This document shows, piece by piece, positions 33,410 through 45,144 of a stretch of DNA of 64,000 bases. Location: NCBI GenBank assembly GCA_028583685.1, contig JAMXIF010000042.1, forward strand, positions 22,439,377 to 22,503,376, written 5' to 3'. Origin of the DNA: Petaurus breviceps papuanus. Taxonomy: Eukaryota; Chordata; Mammalia; Diprotodontia; Petauridae. Each line of letters opens with the position of its first letter. The first letter of the stretch is position 1. The position numbers and the translations under genes were made by a program. The notes under the pieces were generated by a model. That model saw only the letters and a program-made list of their open reading frames with translations, did not search any database and was not told the origin of the DNA.

Positions 33410-33595
33410 GGCATAGTGGATGATATGCTGCATTTCAAGTCAGAGGATCTGGGTTTGAATAATGGCCCCTTCATTAACTACTACTGTAAACTTAAGTAAG
33501 TCAATTCACCTTTATAGACTTTGAGGTCCTTATCTATAAAATGAGGAAGTTCTAAATCGCTCTGGTCTTTTCTGGTTCTAAATTTATTATCTGGT
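33410..33595 (+). repeat. MIR-like SINE
   Basis: 'GCATAGTGGATGATATGCTG', 'CTGGGTTTGAATAATGG' and 'CTTATCTATAAAATGAGGAAG' in MIR order. Confidence 0.65.
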
Positions 33596-33859
33596 CAGTG
33601 CAATGAGTCACTGAACTGATTCCCAAATGTCATTTCTCAAGATTCTACCTTTCCCACATTATTACTCTGCTCCAGGAAAAAAAAAAGAATTACCTTGCTC
33701 CAGATGAAGATCAATTAGAGAAATATATAAAAAAAGGATATATAAACAGAACTCTGTGAAATGAAGTGAGCTAAGAAAAATCACAGGTATGTGATTCATT
33801 CGAGAATGAGAACAATTTTTACTTAATTCAAAATGAAGATCCTGAAGACAAGCAAAAGT

Positions 33860-34115
33860 TCATTCACTCATTCAGCACTCAGTAAACATTTAAGTACATA
33901 GGTAATTCATTGGGTACAGGACATAAAAAGACAAAAATAAAACAGACAGTGAAGAGAGTGGAAACAAAAGTTCATCCATTCATTCATTCATCACTGAATA
34001 AGAATTTATTAAGTGCCCTCATAACTTATTATGTATAAGAGATACAAAGACAAAAACAAAATAGAACTTGTCAATATCATGTGCACAAAAAGAATACAAA
34101 GCAGTTAGAAAGCAC
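33860..34115 (+). repeat. R1-type 5' ends, two in tandem
   Basis: Two successive 'CATTCATTC...' starts (about 33860 and 33975) each lead to a 'TAAACATTTAAGTAC' or 'AAGAATTTATTAAGTGCC' theme and 'GACAAAAATAAAAC'-type continuation. It looks like one 5' end duplicated or two copies side by side. Confidence 0.45.
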
Positions 34116-34439
34116 TAAGAATATTAAGAGGGTTTTTTATGGGAATGTCTTTATAAATGTTTAATGATCATCTCTTTGGAAAAAAAACCCACACATACTT
34201 TAAAGTATAACTATATATATATGCATATATATGTGTGTGTGCATGTTAAATACATATATATATATGACACTTAAGTCTATGATACATCAAAACAATAAAC
34301 CAAGTACTGATTTATAGCATGTCCCAATTTCCAAGGTGTAAATGTTCACACTGAAAACTTAACAATTGGTTCTTGTGCACCAGTTCACCCTCGCCTAGAT
34401 TTATTCTTTAGAAATTTTAACTAACTGGACAGTTTTTTT

Positions 34440-34620
34440 GAAAGAGGATATGATTTGAAGTCAGAAGACCCTGTTCAAATTTTGCCTCCTCCACTTTCTG
34501 CCTTTGTGACCATGGACAAGTTGCTTAATGTTTCTGGGTTTGTTTTCTTATCCATAAAACAAAGAGTTGAAGTAATTTATTTTTAGAGACCGTTCTAAAT
34601 ATAAATCCCAAGATCATCCT
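34440..34620 (+). repeat. MIR-like SINE
   Basis: 'TTTGAAGTCAGAAGACC', 'GTGACCATGGACAAGTTGC' and 'TCTTATCCATAAAAC' follow MIR order. Confidence 0.65.
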
Positions 34621-34764
34621 ATATTTTAGAGTCTTCTCTGAATATGTGTCTAGGCTTGTATGGAGATGTAGGATAATCTATGATGAAACTTGGAAGTTCC
34701 TTTCCATTTTTCTGGGCTAAGATACCAGATGGTTCCATTTTACTTTGCTTCCTTCATTTCTTAC

Positions 34765-34769
<5 letters not shown>

Positions 34770-34806
<37 letters not shown>
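34770..34806 (+). repeat. (CA)n microsatellite
   Basis: About 17 CA units, followed by a short (GATA)n stretch at 34836-34850. Confidence 0.95.
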
Positions 34807-34813
<7 letters not shown>

Positions 34814-34869
34814 ACATATTAAAGAGAGAGATACATAGATAAATAGATAGATAGGTATATAACTTTGCT

Positions 34870-35845
34870 TACAGGAGCAGCAACTCTTAAAATAAAGTGG
34901 ATGTTCTTCCCCAATTTCTCCTTTTCCTCATTATAAATACAGAATTGTTTTAAAGAAGTGGAAACCTATAAAATCCAACCTTCTGTGAAGGACTTTTTAT
35001 ACATCTGGAAAAGGAGGTGCCTCATAGTAAGTCAAGAGTTTAGTTTAAATATGGGTACTGTACCAGCAAGAAAAAAACTATTGAGATGCATATACTTAAT
35101 AAATTAAAATGAAAAAAAGTGTTTTTTTCCTGGAAAATAGACATATCCTTATTTGCATTTTATTTCATTTTCATTTATGCATATAAGAAACTGCTCATTT
35201 TTATAAATATGTCTCTGCTTTGGGTGCCTGAATTTTCCTTTAAAAATTTTTTATACTTTTAATTTATTAGAATTGAACATGTCATCTCAACTATTTCGTA
35301 CCATATAAGCCTGTAGCAAATTTGTAAGATTCCTACTCACTATGGCTCCTTTGTACCCTTCCTTCCATCTGCTGCCCCCACCCCTACTCCTCCTCCCCCC
35401 CTTTTACACTCCCTAAAGTCTCATTGTCCTTTTAAACACCTTTGCCCAGATGCTATTAAAACTCATACAAATTCTAAATATCCTTGAATATAGAGCTGTA
35501 TTTTTAGTTCCTCCCTCCCACTACCACTTACTTACCCTTTGAAACCTCCTGTAATTCCCCAATTTGAAGATCTGACTATATACAGCAGATAATTGTTCTC
35601 TTAAAAATTATAGCTAAATGCACATGTATTTAATAGAAACTATTAATTAGAGATCAGTTTCCTATACTTTCCTCACACTAGAAGAATAGAATTTGAATCA
35701 GAAATTTGGAACTGATTAAACATACCAGGCACATGCAAGATTTGCTACAGTTTACGTTAATCATGTTCAGAACAAAAGCATGTGACAGGAAGGAGTGAGA
35801 CAGAAGAAAATAGGAGAAAGACAAAAATATGTATTTATTTCTAAA
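34870..35845. other. No confident feature; one C-rich segment
   Basis: The segment 35340-35540 is C- and T-rich and resembles marsupial L1/HAL1 inverted tails in texture, but no exact block could be matched. Confidence 0.35.
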
Positions 35846-35849
35846 AACT

Positions 35850-36045
35850 AGGTAACCCAGTAGATAGAACATTAGGCTTACTCAGGAAGATGAGAGTTCA
35901 AATCCTGCAAAAGACACTTACTAGCTTTGTGACTCTTGGGAAAGTCACTCTTGTAGCCTCATTTTCCTCATCTGTAAAATGAGAGTGTTGGACTTGACCT
36001 CTAAGGTTCCTTCCGATTTGAAGTATAAGATCATATGATTTCCTT
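35850..36045 (+). repeat. MIR/MAR1-like SINE
   Basis: 'GTAACCCAGTAGATAGAACATTAGG', 'GAGTTCAAATCCTGC', 'CTTACTAGCTTTGTGACTCTTGG' and 'CCTCATCTGTAAAATGAGAG' are in the expected order for a nearly complete copy. Confidence 0.75.
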
Positions 36046-36049
36046 GCAA

Positions 36050-36840
36050 GAATCCTCTGTGTCACTGTGGGACTATGGTGGAAAATGGAGTACCACACAT
36101 GCATGAGTCTTAATCTGACCTCCCAATGACTTCATTATCATAATGAAAACAGTTGAAACATATTAGGAGTGGGTAATACGTACAGTCTGTGTCTGCTTGA
36201 ATTGTTCTTTGGTAGAGCTCAAACGAGAGAGTGGGGGGAGGGGGAAAGGGGGAGGAGAACGAGGAGGGGCAAAAAAAGGATCCCAAATGAGTTACAGAAA
36301 AAAACCAACACATGAAGAGGAACAGGAGTGACTTAAATGCTTGAAAACCCCTTTGACCATCAGCAAAAAAAAAAAAAGTGCAGTCATGTGCACATTAGTA
36401 ACAGATAAGAAAGACAGATGTTGGGTTGACCTCCCACTCACTGGAATGAAGCTGCCAGTTTAGTGACTCCCCTGCAGCTGTTTTGTGATGGTCAGGTGGG
36501 AAGTTAGGGCCACAGAGACATCCCAGTAGGTACAGCAGTAAATCAGATAACATCTTTTCTGGATGAAGGCCAAACTTCCTTTTGAAACTGTCAGGGACAG
36601 CTCCCTGATAGCTGGGGGAAATGGTATCCATTTCAATCACTCCACAAATAGCTCCCAATGCTGGCTTTTTTTTTTCTTTTTGGCAGAGGAAACTGAATTC
36701 TGGAAAGGTTTTTTGGTTAAATGTATAAAAGAAAAATCAAAGGGATACATGCTTCCCACCAGGGCTCTGACATTGCTGGAAAACAGGCATAAAGGGAAAC
36801 AAATCTATGGCAAAGAATGAGAGTGATAAGTTATATCTTC
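36050..36840. other. Repeat-poor segment
   Basis: A G-rich tract lies at 36220-36270 and an A run at 36366-36377. The stretch 36380-36660 has balanced composition and could be conserved non-coding DNA. No gene is recognised. Confidence 0.35.
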
Positions 36841-36844
36841 ACTT

Positions 36845-37076
36845 CTCTTCCTTTCTTCCTTCCCTCTTTCCCTCTCCCCCTCCTTCTTCCTTCTCTATTT
36901 CTTTTCCTTCCATCCTTCCTTCCTCCCTTCTATCCTTCCTTCCTCCCTTCTTCCTTCCTCCCTCCCTTCCTTCCTTCCTTCCTTCCTTCCTTCCTTCCTT
37001 CCTTCCTTCCTNNNNNNNNNNTCCTTCCTTCCTTCCTTCCTTCCTTCCTTCCTTCCTTCCTTCCTTCCCCTTTCTC
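36845..37076 (+). repeat. (TTCC)n tetranucleotide array with a 10-N gap
   Basis: CT-rich sequence merges into pure TTCC repeats. Ten N occupy 37012-37021 inside the array. The long serine/phenylalanine-type reading frames across it are artefacts. Confidence 0.95.
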
Positions 37077-37384
37077 CATGCTATCCCTCAAAACAAGTGA
37101 ATCCAGAAGCTACCATATGGTACAGAATGTCATTCTAAGGCAATATGAGGGTGCAAGAAAGTTATAATGAGGAATAGAACTTAGCCCCTTCAGATCAAAC
37201 ACTTTTCTGCATAATTAATATTATAAATATATCTATCTGGGTGAGACTAGAGATGAAAACTAGAATCCATTCTTGGCCCTATCCACAAGTGAAGATGTAT
37301 TGTGTATGTCCAGGGTGGAGAAGAATACCCATTTTTCTTTGCTCCTTGGCTTATGTTTGAACAATGACAAAGAAACATTTTTTA

Positions 37385-37545
37385 AATTTTTTTTTTGTCT
37401 TTTGGAGGGCAATTGGGGTTAAGCAACTTGCCCAAGGTTACACGGCTAGTTTTTTTGTGTGGGTGTTAAGTTTCTGAGGCTGCAACCTCGGGTCCTTCTG
37501 ACTGGAGGCTGGTGCTGTACTCACTGAGCCACCTACCCACCCTTT
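37385..37545 (-). mobile_element. WSINE-like tRNA SINE, inverted
   Basis: 'TTTTGGAGGGCAATTGGGGTTAAGC', 'GGTTACACGGCTAG' and 'TACTCACTGAGCCACCTACCCACCC', with T-rich flanks. Confidence 0.85.
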
Positions 37546-37549
37546 TTTT

Positions 37550-38350
37550 AATTTCAAGAATAAATACCACAGAAAAGAAGTATTTTTATTTAACAGAAAA
37601 AAAATCTGTCTTAATTGTTTCCTTATTTTGTGGAAAAATCAGGGCTTACTGTACTTTATTGACCTGATATGTCTTTGGGTGGTGTCTGACATAAATATTG
37701 TAGCAACTTACAAATGTAAAATCATCTTGGGTGGGGAGGAATTTTTCACTTTGCACATCATTTACAAGTGGCTACAGAAAGCCATTTTTTGAGAAAGTTG
37801 ATTAAAGAGAGTTTTTTTTCTTCCTTTTCCCCCAGATTCATGATGTTTAGAAATTTCTAGCTTCAAACAGTTTTAGACCCTGAGTCAATATTCTGTTATA
37901 TAATTCCAACATCATACACATTTATTATCAAGAAAAGCAGAAAGAGGTCAAAATACTTTTTGGTTTGAGTATACTGTAATGGCGAATTCCTTTTCTTGTG
38001 GGGATGTCATAAAATGATTGCACTGCTATTTGTTAACATTAGTGAAAAATAAAATATTTTTAGAGAGAGCAAAGGAATGACTACATAAAGCAGAAGAGAG
38101 GGACATCCTAATTTGTTAAACTGGTTTCTGAAGGGATAGAATCCATCAAAAAATTAAATGCTTGATTTTATAGACTTTCACAATAAGGAAAATAGACATG
38201 TAACCCTCCTCCCATTCTGCTTCTCTTCCAACTTCCCTAACATTTTTCACTTGGGAAATGACTCTGATTTTTATAAATTTGGCTCAGTTGCTTATATATT
38301 TAAGATATTAGGTTTCCATCAAAGAAACTTGCTTTAAAATTTTGACACTA
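37550..38350. other. No recognised feature
   Basis: AT-rich sequence; an R1-like or other old repeat could be hidden but none is visible. Confidence 0.4.
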
Positions 38351-38369
38351 TTTAGTTTGGTCATTTTTA

Positions 38370-38890
38370 GCAAAATGTATTTTTCTTGACATTCATATAC
38401 AACAACTTATTCCAGTCATTCCCCAATTGTAGGCATCCAATTCTTTGCCACCAAAAAAGAGTTACTATAAATATTTTTGTAAAAATGACTTCTTTACCCT
38501 TTTTTATGATCCCATTGGGATATAGACTTGGTAGTGGTATTGCTGAATCAAAGGGCATTCACAGTTTTATAACCCTTTGTGCATAGTTCTAAATTGCTTT
38601 CCAGAATATTTTGATCAGTTCACAACACCATCAGCAAAGCATTAGTGTCCCAATTTTCCCACATCTTTTCCAACATTTATTATTTTCCTGTTTTGTCATG
38701 TTAGCAAATCTGATAGGCATGATGTGGTACCTCAGAGTTGTTTTAATTTGCATTTCTCCAATCAATAGTTATTTAGAACATTTTTATATGGCTATAGAAC
38801 TTGTAATTTCTACCTCTGAAAATTGCCTGTTTATATCCTTTGACATTTGTCAATTGGGTAATGACTTGTATTCTTTCAAATTTAACTTAA
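38370..38890 (-). pseudogene. L1 ORF2 C-terminal remnant
   Basis: Inverted, it encodes the conserved L1 C-terminal region (NWKLRG...IGEWLNKL-like: GNDWNKLLYMNV) and the 'IPFDSAIPL' block before it. It corresponds to 8530-9050 of the L1 at 3273. Frames are broken. Confidence 0.8.
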
Positions 38891-38990
38891 TTCTCTCTCT
38901 CTGTGTACATATGTGTATGTTTGTGTGTGTATGTGTATATATATGCATACTTATAGACATATATGCACACACACATATATTAACATGTAA
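38887..38990. repeat. (TG)n/(TA)n array at an L1 deletion junction
   Basis: TG/TA-rich repeat sits exactly where the L1 RT core is missing. Confidence 0.85.
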
Positions 38991-38999
38991 ATCCATCTG

Positions 39000-40700
39000 G
39001 TCATCAGGATTTATTCTTTGAGAGTTCATTGATGCCTTTTTAAATTTATTTTCCTGAAATGGGATTAAGTTGTTTTTTCCTTCTTCTATTAATATGGGCA
39101 ATTTATATTTTTTGCAAACATTCATGCATAGATTGTAAGATTTTTTGGCATAAAGTTGGACAAAATAGCTCCTAATTATAATTTTAATTTCTTCTTCATT
39201 GGTGGTGAATTTACTCTTTTCATTTTTTATACTGGTAATTTGGTTTCCTTCTGCCTTTTTAAAAAATCAAACTACCCAAAGGTTTATCTATGTTTTTCAT
39301 AAGATCAGATCTTAGGTTTATTTAATAGTTTTCTTAATTTCAATCTTATTAATATTTCCTTTGATTTTTAGAATTTCTAATTTGGTATTTATTTGGGATT
39401 TTTAATTTGTTCTTTTAATTTTTTTATCTGTTTGGTTGTATGGTCAATGCATTGATCTCCTCTTTCTCTACTAAAAGGCATTAAGAGATGTAGGCATTAA
39501 GAGATAAAAAATTTCAGGGGCGCCAGGTAGCACAGCGAGTAAGAGCACCAGCTCCAGTGTTGGGATGACCTGGGAATTGAATCTGGGCTCAGACACTTAG
39601 CACCCACCCAGAAACACCTGGCCTTTTAACCTTGAACAAGTTACTTAACCCCAATTGCTTAGGGGTGGCCAGGTGGCTCAGTGAGTAAGAGCACTGGCTC
39701 CAGTGTCAGGATGACCTGGGGATCAAATCCGGGCTCAGATACTTAGCACCAAACCCAGATATAACTGGCCATGTAACCTTGAGCAAGTTACTTAACGCTG
39801 ATTGCTTTAAAAAAAAGAGAGATACAAAATTTCCTCTAAAAACTACTTGCCTAAATCAAATAAATTTTGGTTTTTTGTCTCATTATTGCTGTTCCTTTGG
39901 ATGAAAGTATTGATTGTTTCTATGATTTGTTGTTTAACCCACTTATTCTTTCAGAATAAATTATTTAGTTTCCAATTAATTTTTAGTCTATCATTCCATG
40001 ACTCTTTATTACATGTAATTTTTATTGTATCATGATCTGAAAAGGATGCATTTGATATTTCTGCCTTTCTGCATTTGGTTGTGAGGTTTTTATACCCTAG
40101 TACATGGTAAATTTTTGTGTAGGTGTCATGTATTGCTGAGAAAACAGGTCAATTATTCCCCCCCACACACACACACATTCAGTTTTCTCCAGATATGTAT
40201 CATACCTCAATTTTCTAAAATTCTATTCACATGCTTTACTTCTTCCTTGTTTATTTAGTGGTTAGATTTATCTAGTTCTGAGAAGTCCTGGTTGAAGCCC
40301 TCCACTAGTGTAATTTTACTCTCTATTTCTTCATGTAACTTGCTTAACTTGTCCTCTAAAATATTGTATGCTATACCAGTTGATGCATGTATATTTAGTA
40401 TTGATATTACTTCATTGTCTATGGTACCTTTTAGCAGGATGTAGTTTCCTTCCATATCTCCTTTAATTAGATTTCTTTTTTTTTGCTATTGCTTTGTCTG
40501 AAATCAGGATTGCTACATCTGCTTTTTTTTTGTACTTCCACTGATGCAAAATATATGCTTCTCAAATCTTTTACCTTTACTCTGTGTGACACTAGTTCTG
40601 CTTCAGATATATTTCTTCTAAATGACATATTGTAAGACTTTGTTTTTTAAACCACTCTGCTATCCGTTTCCATTCTATGGGAGAGTTCACCCCATTCACA
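39000..40700 (-). pseudogene. L1 ORF2 endonuclease and linker remnant
   Basis: The endonuclease part is readable as NIHASTGIAYNILEDKLSKLHEEI and VEGFNQDFSELDKSNH (40455-40255). The linker portion (39480-39000) ends with DDQMDLHV, just ahead of the missing RT core. Multiple stops and shifts. Confidence 0.8.
39517..39816 (+). mobile_element. Dimeric tRNA-derived SINE inside the L1
   Basis: Left unit at about 39517-39659 and right unit from about 39660. A 15-bp target duplication with one mismatch lies on both sides (GAGATAAAAAATTTC at 39501-39515; GAGATACAAAATTTC at 39819-39833). Confidence 0.92.
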
Positions 40701-40819
40701 TTCACAGTTATGATTACTATGTCTTTCTTTCTATCCTATCCTCTCTCCCACCCACATTTAATGCTTGCCTCCCTCCCTTCTTCGGCTCCTTCAGATTTCC
40801 ATTTGGGATGTCATTCAGG

Positions 40820-41490
40820 AGGTAATCAGTATATTCTTTCAATGAGTATTTTGCCCTCCAGTTCTAGGACCTCAGGGCAGTTTGCCTTGAAAATTTCTTG
40901 AAAAATGCTGCTTAGGTTCTTTTTTTTTTTAATCATGGCTCTCAGTTAGTTCAATAATTCTTAAAGTACCTCTCCTGCATCTATTTTCAGGTCAGTTTTG
41001 TTGTTGTTGATGTTGTATTTCCAGTGAGGTATTTTACTTTTTTCTCTACTTTTTTATTCTTCTGATTTTGTTTTGCTAATCTTGACCTCTTCTGGAGGCA
41101 TTACTTCCATTTGCCCAGTACTAATATTTAAGAAATTATTTTCTTCAGCTAGTTTTTGTACCTCTTTTTCCATTTGTCCAGTTTTACTTTTTAAGGAGTT
41201 GTATCTTTTAGTCAATTTTTGTCCTTCCTCTCCCAAGCTATTGACTCTTTCTTGTATACCTCTCATTCTTTCCTCAATTTTTCTTCTAACTCCATTATTT
41301 GATGTTTAAAATCATTCTTGAGCTCTTCCAAGAAGGCTTTTTGGGCTCGAGAACAATTTACATTCCTTTTTAGGGTTTTAGATGTAGGTATATTGACAAT
41401 TTTGTCTTCTGAGTCTGTACTTTGATCTTTGTCCCCAGAGAAAGAATCTACGGTAAAGGTTCTTTTTTTTTTTGTTGTTTCTTGCACATG
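40820..41490 (-). pseudogene. L1 ORF1 remnant
   Basis: N-terminal segment MQETTKKKRTFTVDSFSGDKD and a long coiled coil (LEELKNDFKHQIMELEEKLRKE; then LKSKTGQMEKEVQKLAEENN). The RRM start is decayed and the C-terminal domain is missing. The apparent tandem 'GQMEKEVQKL / GQMEVMPPEE' echoes heptad repetition. Confidence 0.82.
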
Positions 41491-41889
41491 ATGCTTGCTT
41501 ATCTCCTGGTTTGTAAAGTTGAGCTCTCCTGCTGGAGCAGAGGGGCCACTGTACCAAAGTTCTTGTGCTGGGAACCAGTGACCTGGTCACTAGCTTTTAG
41601 CCCTGGGGTCTCAGGTGCTCACTGCTGGAGGCTGTAGAGGTCTGGCAGCTAAGCTAGAGTCCTATTGGTGGTATCTGGCAGGTGCTGAGGCCAGATGAGA
41701 CTTTTCTGCATTTCTCCAGGCTACACTGAAACACATGGAGGACCACTGCTGGAGGACACTTGTCTGTTCATGGGCAGACACAGGGAGGTCAGTTGCTGAA
41801 GGATTCCTGCCCACCCAGGGCTTCACTAAAGCATGGGGAGGTCTAGTGCTGGAAATCATTTGGCTACCTGGGCCTGCATTGATGCATGT

Positions 41890-41983
41890 GGGTGTGATGC
41901 TAAGTATCAGAGCCCAGATTCGATCCTAGGTCATCCCGACTCTTGGACTGGTGCGCTTACTCACTGCGCCACCTGGCCACCCC
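41890..41983 (-). mobile_element. tRNA SINE head, inverted, 3' tail missing
   Basis: 'CTAAGTATCAGAGCCCAGATTCGATCCTAGG' and 'GTGCGCTTACTCACTGCGCCACCTGGCC' are the inverted head of the same SINE family as 28025. It joins a (TTTC)n array on its right. Confidence 0.8.
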
Positions 41984-41987
41984 ATTT

Positions 41988-42083
<96 letters not shown>

Positions 42084-42091
42084 TATTTCTT

Positions 42092-42122
<31 letters not shown>

Positions 42123-42125
42123 GTT
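41988..42125 (+). repeat. (TTTC)n array followed by a T run
   Basis: About 24 TTTC units (41988-42086), then a TTTATTTC and a ~28-base T run that is the inverted poly(A) of the next SINE. Confidence 0.95.
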
Positions 42126-42199
42126 AAGTGTCTGAGGCCAGATTTGAACTCAGGTTCTCCTGACTCCAGGGCCGGTGCTCTGTGCCACCTAGCTGCCCT
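42093..42199 (-). mobile_element. WSINE-like tRNA SINE, inverted, short
   Basis: T run, then 'GTTAAGTGTCTGAGGCCAGATTTGAACTCAGG' and 'GCTCTGTGCCACCTAGCTGCCC'. The SINE middle (the CTGTGTGACC region) is absent. Confidence 0.8.
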
Positions 42200-42204
42200 A
42201 GCAC

Positions 42205-44430
42205 TTAAATTTTTAAAAGAAAAAAATACAAGTGGAAATAGAAGTACTAAAATAGTGAGGTACTTTAATCTTGCTATCAGAGGTATATCCATCTAAACAA
42301 AATAATAAGAAAGAAGTCAGGGAAGTGAATAGAATTTTAGATAAGATAGATATCTGGAGAGAATAAAATGGAGATAGAAAGGAATACATCTTTTTCTCAG
42401 GGGGTCATGTTACCTTTACAATGACTAACCATATATTAGTGTATAATATTTTACTGGTCAAAGCATAAAAAAGCAAAAATATTAAAATTATCCTTTTCAG
42501 ATAAAAATGAAGTAAAACTATATTTAATATGGGACCATGGAAATCTAGTTTAATAAGTAATATGAAAATAAGCAACCTAATTTTAAAGCATAAGTAAATT
42601 AAAGAACAAATCATAGGAATCATCAATTTCTTAAAGAGAATAAAAATAATGAGACAATATATTAAAATTTATGGGATACAGCAAAAAGTAATTATCAGAG
42701 GAAAATTTATATCTCTAAATGCTTGCATCCATAAAATAAAGAGCAGACCAAATTGAATATTCGTTTTCAAAAAATTGAGGAAAAATAATCCTCAATTAAA
42801 CTTTAAATTTGAAATCCTAAAAAATAAAGATGAGAGTAATAAAATTGAGTATAAAATTCTATTACTTTAATAAAAGAAACTAGGAGTTTGTTTTATTAAA
42901 AATAATAAAATATATAAACCAATAGTTAATTTATTTTTTTAAAGAAGAAAACCTAATCTCTAGTATTAAAAAGGAAAAGGGTGACTACACCATTAACAAA
43001 GATGAAAATAAAGCATATATAAGGGGTTATTTTTACCAATTCCATACCAATGAATAAAACAATGTTAGCAAAATTAAGGAATATTTGCAAAAATATATAA
43101 ATTGCCTAGAATAGCAGAAGAGGAAATAGAACATCTAAATAGATGTATTTTAGAAAAAAATAATGAACAAACAATTGAGCAGACCATATATGAGCTTCCT
43201 CGGGATGGGGGGGGAGCAACCCCAGCATCAGACAGATTTACAAGTGAATATTATCAAATGTTTAAAGATAAACTAATTACAAAAATAATTAAATTATTTG
43301 GAATAGGAGGCAAAGAAAGGATTTTACCAACCTCTTTTTACAAAACAAACATGATACTGATACCTAAAACAGGAAGAGTAAACACAGAGAAAAAAAATAT
43401 AGATGGATTTCAATAGTGAATATGGAGGAAAAATACTAAATAAAATACTAGCTAAAGGATTACTACAATATATTACAAAAAAATTATACATTATGGCCAA
43501 ATGGAATTTATACCACAAATGCAGGGGTGGTTTAACATAAGTAAAACTATTAACATAATTGATTTATATCAGCAATCAGAGTAAAAAAAAATATTATATC
43601 AATAGATGGAGAAAAAACTTTGGAACACTTATTTCTTTCAAAAATATTTGAAAGCATAGGTATGAATGGATTTTTCTTTAAATTGAAACAATGCATTTCT
43701 CTTAAACTATCAGCAAGCATTATTTGAAATGGGAATAAGCTCAAAGCCTTGCTAGTAAGATTAAATGTGAAACAATATTGTCCACTGTCACCAATATTAT
43801 TCATTATTATATTGGAAAACCTAGGAAAAGCAGTAAAAAAAAAAGCAAAATAAACAGTAGGAAACAGAAGGGGGAAGGAGGTAGTAAAACTGTTTCTTTT
43901 TTGCAGATGATAGGATAGTATACTTTGAAAATCCTAAAGATTCAACTAAAAACTTTGTTGAAACAATAATTTTAGCAAAATAGCAGGAAATTAAATAAAT
44001 GCACATAAATCATAAGCATTCCTATATATCACAAAGTCCTGCAAGAAAAGATATTAAGAGATACCCCATTTAAAATAACTTTAGACAGTATAAAATATGT
44101 AGGAGTACAGCTGCTGAAACAAACTGAGGAACTGTGTAAAAAATTATATATGTGTATATAAATACACACACAGACATGCTCTTACATATGCATATACATA
44201 CATTTGTATATATAAATATCTTTTTTATACAAATGAAATAACATTTAAATAATTGGACAAATATTAATTGTTCATGGGTAGATGGTGCCAATATAATAAA
44301 AATTATAATTTTATCTAATTTATCAATCCAATGCCATCTCTGTTAGATTACCAAAAATTATTTGACTGAAGTAGAAAAAAATGATAACAAAATTTATTTG
44401 GAAGGAAAATGTCAAGTATATCTAATAAAA
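42205..44430 (+). mobile_element. Old L1 ORF2 fragment
   Basis: Runs from mid-endonuclease through the RT region in the same order as 5760-7930 of the L1 at 3273 (for example GFIPGMQGW-like 'GAATTTATACCACAAATGCAGG' at 43505 and FFADD-like 'TTTTTTGCAGATGATAGG' at 43899). The frame is destroyed throughout. A HAL1 5' end starts right after 44430. Confidence 0.87.
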
Positions 44431-45144
44431 TAATGAAGAGCCAAGATGGCGGAGTAGAAGCATGACTTTCCCACAGCTCCGGCTTCCACCCTCCCCAATC
44501 CATGTAAAAAGGGGACTCTAAACAAACTTTGGAGCTGCAGAACCCACAAAATGACACAGAGAAACTAACGCTGAGGACAGCCTGGCAGGCCAGCAGGAAT
44601 CAGCCAGCACAGAGCTCTGGGAGCCGAGCCCAGCCCCATTCTGAGGCTTTAGCCCCAGGGCGGACCTGAGGAGCCGCCAGCCAGAGGGACTCCAGATCAG
44701 CAGCAGCTGTGGCAGTTTCCAGATTTATCAACACATAGACACAAAGGACATAGTGACAGGTCAGTACAGTCTGGACTTTGGGACCAGTAAGTGGGAGTGC
44801 ATGGCTTTTACCCCCAGGGCGAAAAGCCGCTCAGACGCTGGCACAGCCAGCCAGTGCCACGTGGTGGCTTCAGCTCCTGGCCTGCAGAGTGTAGGGTGAC
44901 CAAGCACCTGTCTGAGGGGTAATTGCTCTTGCTTTAACCTGCTTGGATCTGGATTTCAGTCTAGGTTGGAGGTTCTGGGGTGTGTGTCCAGCTTGCCAGA
45001 GCGTGTGGAGACCTCACAGAGGGCACCCATCTAATATCTCCAGCAAGTGAGAAAACCCCAGCGTTTGGGACGAAAGCTCCCCTGTCTGGTGGCAGAATCC
45101 TACTGTGGCAGAAAGCCCATAAGTCAAGTAATTGAGTGGCAAAA

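Larger units (their letters stand above)
38360..41900 (-). mobile_element. L1 element, inverted, with internal deletions and a SINE insertion
   Basis: On the minus strand: 5' UTR-like sequence (about 41900-41590), ORF1 (41490-40820), EN (40700-39840), EN-RT linker (39480-39000), then C-terminal ORF2 (38870-38370). Most of the RT core is missing: the sequence passes from 'GACCAGATGGATTTACATG' to the 'AAATACAAGTCATTACCCAATTG' C-terminal region through a microsatellite at 38890-38990. ORF1 also lacks its end. A dimeric SINE lies at 39517-39816. The 3' end is cut before the UTR. Confidence 0.87.

Noticed and set aside
36807-37167. Long Ser/Phe/Leu/Pro reading frames
   Set aside because: Translation of the (TTCC)n array across an N gap; no codon-like pattern apart from the repeat.
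41833-42296. Leu/Ser/Phe-rich reading frames that look membrane-like
   Set aside because: They are translations of a (TTTC)n array, a T run and two inverted SINEs.
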